From contig NC_133101.1 in the NCBI RefSeq assembly GCF_022965805.1, forward strand, positions 12,251,069 to 12,315,068: 64,000 bases of DNA, in the 5' to 3' direction. The translations under genes were made by a program, and so were the position numbers. Within the stretch, counting starts at the first letter, position 1, and the number at the start of each line of letters is the position of its first letter. This DNA is from Primulina eburnea (lineage: Eukaryota; Streptophyta; Magnoliopsida; Lamiales; Gesneriaceae). A model generated the notes under the pieces. That model did no database searches and was not told the DNA's origin. It was given only the letters and a program-made list of their open reading frames with translations. Of the stretch, positions 57,234-64,000 are shown piece by piece.

Positions 57234-60200
57234 TGAAACGTCCTCATCTCTTATTGCTTTAAAAGTACTAGAAATTTTTTTTTAAATCTCTCACATTTTC
57301 GGTCATTGCATGCACATGCACATAAAAATAATCTCGCACCATTTTAAAGTAAATCATCCAACTAGTATTTGAAAATTGAAAGGGAATAGTCAAACCAGAA
57401 ATCGTAAAACGTTTTACCAAACCTAAAAAGCAATAAATGTTGAAAAGTGTAGCCCATACTAAACTCTCCAAAACCTCTCAAAAGCATAAATAAATGGTCT
57501 TAAAATCTTTAAAAGAAATCATAAAGCGTAATGCGGAAAATAATGCGCTGGTCCTCGGGTTGTGTGCGCCATCAGTCCAGTAGTATCACTCATCAAGACC
57601 TTCCTCAGAACCACCTGCATCCATCACACCTAGTGAGTCTAAAGACTCAACACACCATAATCTTTATAACGAGTAATACATAATACAGTCAACATATAAC
57701 GGTGAAAAATACATTTACGTAAGATAACATTTCATGAAGATGCATAAACTTTAGACTCATTCGCTTTCGTAAAAATTTTCGTGATGCATAAAAACATTTT
57801 CAAAGGCATAAACATATCACTTAAACGTAATCATATTCGTGTCCAAACTCGTATTTGTGTTTGTTGAATTCGGATCGTTGATCGTGACTTTCATATACGT
57901 GTTAGGCGATGGATCCATCTATATGTAACCACAGTACTAGGCGGCGGGGGACACCAGCAACACTCTCACCGGTCAACTGGGCCCTGGCCTTGCGTAATAT
58001 CGTATCATCATATACATATACATATCCGTATCCAAGGAAATACGATCGCCGGGCTCCCACTGGGACCATAACCCTCACGATATCTCCAACATATCATCGT
58101 GTTAGTCACAATCCCTTCACATCCTTCAACGTATTATCATTACTAAAAAAAACGTGCATATAACATTTTTCATTTTAAACCAAGCATGCAACATGTCTTT
58201 TAACGTTATCGTTTCGTCATAAAAATCCATAGACAGTTAAAATCATCGTTTTAACATTCAAAACCATAAAATAATCATTTTAACTTGTAAACATTCATAA
58301 ACATTAAAAATAATCATATTAGCATTTAAAACAGCAAATAGGGCACTGCCATGGCCTTTACTAATTTCCCGGTGTAAAATGACCGTTTTACCCCTGGACT
58401 CGACATTTTACGTTTTCGATTCTTTTCTTGATTTCATGACTCTAACATGTCCCAAATAATTATTTAAGCTTACGTGAATTTTTTTCGTAATTTTATTTGG
58501 CATAAAACTTAAACTTTTTCAATTATCTTTTCTTAATTATTTTAACGGTGTTTTAATCCCAAAAAAAATACCAAACTTTAATATAAAATTCCTAAATTCT
58601 AAATTTAGTCTTTTTATATTATTTTAGCCCTTATGGATCACGACTCGACCCCCGTGAGTCGTTTCCAATTTTTCTTTGTTTTAAAACTCACTTTGACACC
58701 TAAACTTCGACCCCGAGCCATCTCTTAATTTTATCGAGTTACCCCCGAACCAAATTGAGCCAAAACTTGACCAACATCTTAATTAATCCTACTGGACTAT
58801 AGCTTCATCAGGGAGACCATCCTAAACTCAAAAACGAGCAGCCCCAACAACCCCTATGCTTGGCCGAGAGTTACTCTAAGGAAGGACTCTACGTTTTTGC
58901 GCTCGTGGCTCCAGCCAGCGCCCCAACCCTCGAACCCAACACATGTGCACTTGCCTGGGACTCTAGGGACTCCTTCTAACCCAGCCCGTTGCCCCTGAAC
59001 CGAGCCCCTCCCTCCTGGACTCCTACACTTCCCCACGCTCATGCAGTGTGTTTTCTCGGATGGGAGTCCTAGCATGGCTAGGACTCCTTTCCCAGCCCTT
59101 ACCGTGAGTCCTAGCTTGGCTAGGACTCTCGTCCTGACCCTTGACAGCCCTGACCGAGCCTTGGCTCAGCCAAAACCCTGACCACCCCTCCCTCGCGAAA
59201 CCTGGACATGCGACCATGCAGCAGAAAATTCGCACCAGCAGGTTTCCCTCAATTCTGTGGCGTTTAGGTTGTGGTTCTAAGACTCTAACCCATGTAAAAA
59301 CTTGGCTTGATCCTGTCCTAATCATGGCAGCCCTTAGAAGCACATAAAAACATGTTTTTGAAACTTTAAATCATGACTTTTACCCATGGTTATGCAAATA
59401 TACGAAAATTTCATATGAATTTCCAACTTATCATGCAAACATAATTTAAACCACTAATATGATGTAATGGATGAGCAAAGGAGATTAGGGTGTGCTTTTG
59501 CGTGTAATACGCTCGAATAACCGCTGACGACGAAGAACGGAAGGGCGACTTGGCTTGAACTTGCTAGAATCCTTCGAAAATTCCTTTTGAAACCTTCTCT
59601 GATTTTTGTGCTGATTCGTGTATGTTTGTGAGAGTGTGGGGGAGTATTTCTGAATTACAAAAGTGTGTGGCCGTGTACTTGGGGAACAAAGGGGTTGGTA
59701 TTTGTTGGAGAAGGGGGCCAAGAGTTTATGGGAGTGGGGAATAGTTTGATCTTGTTTGAAATTTCTTGAAGCTTTCCCAATCTATCCTTTCAAATTGCTG
59801 TGCGTGTGTGAGTGCCGTGAGGTTTTCAGTATTGGGAGAGAATATTTTCAGAATAAAAGAGTGTGGCCGTGACTTTTGATTGCAAGGTAGGGTAGGTTTG
59901 TGATCAATTTAACAAATTAAATACTAATTATCACTAAGTAGGCTTTTAGGCCTATTAAGCCATAAATTTAAGCCCATTAGTTTAATTTAGGATTTAATAA
60001 AAATATTAGCAAAGTTTTCTTTTAATAAAAATTTGAATTTATTAGCCGGGTTGCTAAAAAGCTCGATTTTTAGTTGAAAAACCAACACCGATAAAATTTA
60101 CGTCCCGGCGTATAAAATCAACTCAAAACCCTTATTTTCGAAAATACTAAAAAGCATCGTCCATAATTTAAATAATTAAAATCAATTATTTTATAAAAAC

Positions 60201-60422
60201 ATTTTTACATTTTCAGCCCTCGGTCCCCGTTCCTCGATCGTCTCTCGAACAACCTTAAAAATATCATTTCATGCATGATGACAATAAAATTCTCATTTAT
60301 CATATAAGCATACATGTCACATAATTAATTAATGCAATTCAAACAATTAATTAAAATACAAAGGAATTTAATAATTACGTGCACGTGGTTTGCGTGGACT
60401 TTAAAATTTTCGGGGCGTTACA
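57234..60422 (-). repeat. 3' LTR of LARD F
   Basis: TGAAACGTCCTC to GGGGCGTTACA. Palindrome GAGTCTAAAGACTC at 57635-57648. Two hairpins, GGAGTCCTAGC/GCTAGGACTCC (59063-59087) and a 10-bp version (59106-59128), sit side by side. Frames in this region, such as 59023-59343, have no family resemblance. Confidence 0.88.
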
Positions 60423-61673
60423 ATCTTCCCCCATTAAATTGAATTTCGTCCTCGAAATTCGTTTATTCTTAATCACTCAAAGTTTAGACTTAGTTCTAAT
60501 ATCCCAAAAATTCACGCTTCCGCTGCGCTTACTCTGATAAAACTTAATTTCTAGAATGTCCTTACGTCTTCTTGATCCCAATTAATTTTCCTTCTAAATC
60601 CTTATTTGCAAATGACAACTTAGCAAGACCCATAATTACTTAATGCTATATTATTATAACCTCGAATTTCAACTTTTCTTAAAATTCTCAATATAAAAAT
60701 ATGGATGATCATACTTATCGTATATTATTTTCCTTATTTTATACTCAAAATTTTCATCAACTTATCAAATTTCAATATTAAAATCCCAAGCTCACCTTCA
60801 AATTCTTAGATTTTTCAAGCTTAATATCGATTCATTCTTAAAAACTCATGATCCACATTCTCTATAACACTATAACCAAAATATCTCAAGGTTCCAAATA
60901 TTCTTAAAAGTCTAAATACTCAAATTTTTTATCATTTAAACCATAAAATTATCGCTTATTGCTAAATTATTCCCAAATTTCCTTAACAATTGCAAAAATA
61001 AATTCTTAATTTTCCCAAAAATTATCCTAATTGATCATTGATTTCGAAAATCCTACTATTAACCCATAAGTTCTTGGAATTCTTAATTTCTTTCTATTGG
61101 TTTCCCATAACATATTTTCAAAAAATTTTAAACTTATTTACCCAAAAATCAATTCATATAACCAATCTTACCTTTCATCAAACTTAAAATCCCAATTTAT
61201 ACATTTTCTAATTCCCAAATCCTTGCAAATCCTCGAATCATTATTCTTTACGTCTAATTCCCAAAAATTTAATTCGACTAGTAACCATGAATCATAAAGA
61301 TTTTCTTAGAAAATCTACGTGTCCCCATAAAACATTCATAATATTCACGATTAACTTATAGTCCAAAAATAGAACGTCAATACTAAAACCCAAAAATCGA
61401 CATCGTCCAATTCCACCACCAAACCAACATGCGTTGAAATCAAATAATTTTTCATTTCATATCGTATCACGTATAAAATTCTAATGCATATAAAACATTT
61501 ATCATCATAAAGCAATTAAACATTTGACATAAACATGTAATTTATATAATTATGCAGGTAACATCATAAAATCATACAAAACATGTAAACTTACAAGTTT
61601 GAGGCTTGACGACTGATCTTCCCGGCGCTGATGGTGGCACAACCCTTTAAAGAACCACTGCTCTGATACCAAC
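60423..61673 (-). other. non-coding internal region of LARD F, with polypurine tract and primer-binding site
   Basis: Purine tract on the minus strand at 60423-60440 (AATGGGGGAAGAT). tRNA-Met site at 61659-61671. Several blocks match the LARD A internal region in the same order, with about 1.4 kb less sequence. No protein domain. Confidence 0.8.
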
Positions 61674-63429
61674 TGAAACGTCCTCATCTCTTATTGCTTT
61701 AAAAGTACTAGAATTTTTTTTTTAAATCTCTCACATTTTTGGTCATTGCATGCACATGCACATAAAAATAATCTCGCACCATTTTAAAGTAAATCATCCA
61801 ACTAGTATTTGAAAATTGAAAGGGAATAATCAAACCAGAAATCGTAAAACGTTTTACCAAACCTAAAAAGCAATAAATGTTGAAAAGTGTAGCCCATACT
61901 AAACTCTCCAAAACCTCTCAAAAGCATAAATAAATGGTCTTAAAATCTTTAAAAGAAATCATAAAGCGTAATGCGGAAAATAATGCGCTGATCCTCGGGT
62001 TGTGTGCGCCATCAGTCCAGTAGTATCACTCATCAAGACCTTCCTCAGAACCACCTGCATCCATCACACCTAGTGAGTCTAAAGACTCAACACACCATAA
62101 TCTTTATAACGAGTAATACATAATACAGTCAACATATAACGGTGAAAAATACATTTACGTAAGATAACATTTCATGAAGATGCATAAACTTTAGACTCAT
62201 TTGCTTTCGTAAACATTTTCGTGATGCATAAAAACATTTTCAAAGGCATAAACATATCACTTAAACGTAATCATATTCGTGTCCAAACTCGTATTCATAT
62301 TCATGTTCGTATTTGTGTTTGAAGATTCGGATCGTTGATTGTGACTTTCATATACGTGTTAGGCGATGGATCCATCTACATGTAACCACAGTACTGGGCG
62401 GCGGGGGACACCAGCAACACTCTCACCGGTCAACTAGGCCCTGGCCTTGCGTAATATCGTATCATCATATACATATACATATCCGTATCCAAGGAAATAC
62501 GATCGTCGGGCTCCCACTGGGACCATAACCCTCACGATATCTCCAACATATCATCGTGTTAGTCACAATCCCTTCACATCCTTCAACGTATTATCATTAA
62601 CAGTTAAAATCATCGTTTTAACATTCAAAACCATAAAATAATCATTTTAACTTGTAAACATTCATAAACATTAAAAATAATCATATTAGCATTTAAAATA
62701 GCAAATAAGGCACTGCCATGGCCTTTACTAATTTCTCGGTGTAAAATGACCGTTTTACCCTTGGACTCGACATTTTACGTTTTCGATTCTTTTCTAGATT
62801 TCATGACTCTAACATGTCCCAAATAATTATTTAAGCTTACGTGAATTTTTTTCGTAATTTTATTTGGCATAAAACTTAGACTTTTTCAATTATCTTTTCT
62901 TAATTATTTTAACGGTGTTTAAATCCCAAAAAAATACCAAACTTTAATATAAAATTCCTAAATTCTAAATTTAGTCTTTTTATATTATTTTAGCCCTTAT
63001 GGATCACGACTCGACCCCCGTGAGTCGTTTTCCAATTTTTCTTTGTTTTAAAACTCACTTTGACACCTAAACTTCGACCCCGAGCCATCTCTTAATTTTA
63101 TCGAGTTACCCCCGAACCAAATTGAGCCAAAACTTGACCAACATCTTAATTAATCCTACTGGACTATAGCTTCATCAGGGAGACCATCCTAAACTCAAAA
63201 ACGAGCAGCCCCAACAACCCCTATGCTTGGCCGAGAGTTACTCTTAGGAAGGACTCTACGTTTTTGCGCTCGTGGCTCCAGCCAGCGCCCCAACCCTCGA
63301 ACCCAACCCATGTGCACTTGCCTGGGACTCTAGGGACTCCTTCTAACCTAGCCCGTTGCCCCTGAACCGAGCCCCTCCCTCCTGGACTCCTACACTTCCC
63401 CACGCTCATGCAGTGTGTTTTCTCGGATG
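61674..63429 (-). repeat. 5' LTR of LARD F, first 1.76 kb before the hAT insertion
   Basis: Matches 57234-59060 with small indels (for example loss of about 55 bp near 62600 that the left LTR keeps at 58144-58220). Palindrome at 62075-62088. It ends at CTCGGATG, where the left LTR continues GGAGTCC. Confidence 0.88.
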
Positions 63430-64000
63430 CAGGGGCGGAGGGAGACTATTGGCCACCTGGGCTGTAGCCCGGGTGGCCCAAAATATATATATATTTTTTA
63501 GTATGTAATAGATTTTTTTTATTAGTATCTAATAGTTTTTGTTCAGCCCAGCCCGGATGGCCCAAAATTTTTTTAATTAGTATGTAATATTTTTTGTTCA
63601 GCCCATTCCAAATTACATAAGCCCAAGTCCAATTGTGTTAGATAATGTCAAAAGAAAAAAAAACCAAACACGCTTACTTACAGAAACAGAGAAGCAAACC
63701 CTCCTCCCAATTCCCAACCCATCGTGTCGCTTGTTGGAATTGCTGCTAAAAAAGGTTTGTTTGGGCTTCAGTTATGCATTTGATTTTTGGTGTTTATTTG
63801 TTCTTCTGGCTGTTGAATGAATCTAGGATACTATGTTTTATTGCTCTGAATCTAGGATACGATTTATCTCGAGCGCCTCTCGAAATTTTGTTAAGAAATG
63901 TTTTTTTAAAAAAAAAATTTAATTTGTGAGATAATGGCCTCGCAGAGTCAATGAGTTGCCAGAAAACTTAATTATTAGGAAGATTGTGGTCGTGAAGCTT
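63430..64000 (+). mobile_element. hAT transposon, 5' end
   Basis: Starts CAGGGGCGGAGGGAG, a terminus common to plant hAT elements, right after an 8-bp CTCGGATG (63422-63429) that should be the target duplication. Repeated AGCCC(A/G)G and GGCCCAAAA words follow. No transposase domain is reached before the window ends; 63635-63820 is open but unrecognised. Confidence 0.65.

Larger units (their letters stand above)
57234..64000 (-). mobile_element. LARD F: second non-coding large-LTR element
   Basis: Left LTR 57234-60422 (3189 bp), internal 60423-61673 (1251 bp), right LTR from 61674, interrupted at 63430 by a hAT element and cut by the window. No gag or pol. Orientation is minus from the primer-binding site. 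The probable left target duplication is ATTCC (57229-57233). LTR length and the GAGTCTAAAGACTC palindrome ally it with LARD A and gypsy B. Confidence 0.85.

Noticed and set aside
59023..59343. 106-codon minus-strand frame in the LARD F LTR
   Set aside because: Sits in a GC-rich hairpin block of an LTR, with no recognisable domain.

Overview
The window is a repeat-dense piece of a eudicot nuclear genome. It holds one recognisable host gene family and a deep stack of nested LTR retrotransposons. Every primer-binding site read is the plant-type initiator-tRNA-Met match TGGTATCAGAGC. The coding elements are a Sirevirus-like Ty1/copia family and a Tekay/Del-like chromovirus of Ty3/gypsy. The copia accessory ORF and the LTR style resemble families I associate with Lamiales (Gesneriaceae and relatives), but that placement is from memory and is weak.

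Layout. (1) 1-28965: one minus-strand copia element (copia-1), truncated at the left edge. It is split by a non-coding, large-LTR retrotransposon derivative (LARD A, 1958-10458, target duplication ACAAC) and by a chromovirus (gypsy B, 14337-24708, target duplication ATAAG). Besides gag-pol it carries a third ORF ending in a coiled coil and an intact antisense ORF with its own TATA box. (2) 28966-31896: gag, primer-binding site and 5' LTR of gypsy C, the element that copia-1 entered. (3) 31897-38513: the 3' part of a plus-strand sister element, copia-2, which gypsy C entered. (4) 38514-39342: part of a gypsy LTR (LTR D) that copia-2 entered. LTR D itself lies in an intron of a host gene.

(5) 39343-43812: exons 1-13 of a minus-strand gene for the 90-kDa subunit of transcription factor IIIC (TFIIIC90/GTF3C4-like WD40 protein). 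Exon 5 has an in-frame stop and the exon 6/7 phase is broken. (6) 43491-51826: two overlapping young tandem duplications. The first (2.06 kb) copies exon 1 and its promoter. The second (2.4 kb) copies a decayed gypsy protease. Both include arrays of TAGCGACGG/CCGTCGCTA repeats next to a CACTA-type terminus. (7) 51831-54900: AT-rich intergenic DNA with a 230-bp hAT-type MITE and a possible solo LTR. (8) 55196-56655: exons 13-15 of a second TFIIIC90 copy, including the C-terminal zinc-finger exon. A 307-bp stretch around exon 13 is shared with the first copy at about 98.4 percent identity. (9) 56834-64000: an LTR fragment (LTR G) invaded by a second LARD (LARD F, from 57234), whose right LTR is entered by a hAT transposon (from 63430).

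Interactions. LARDs A and F encode nothing. Their LTRs share architecture and short motifs with gypsy B, and their internal regions are homologous to each other, so they are probably moved in trans by gypsy B-like chromoviruses. The host gene appears to have been duplicated head to tail and then broken differently in each copy. Each copy preserves the empty site for the other's insertion. False duplication from joined haplotypes cannot be excluded from sequence alone.
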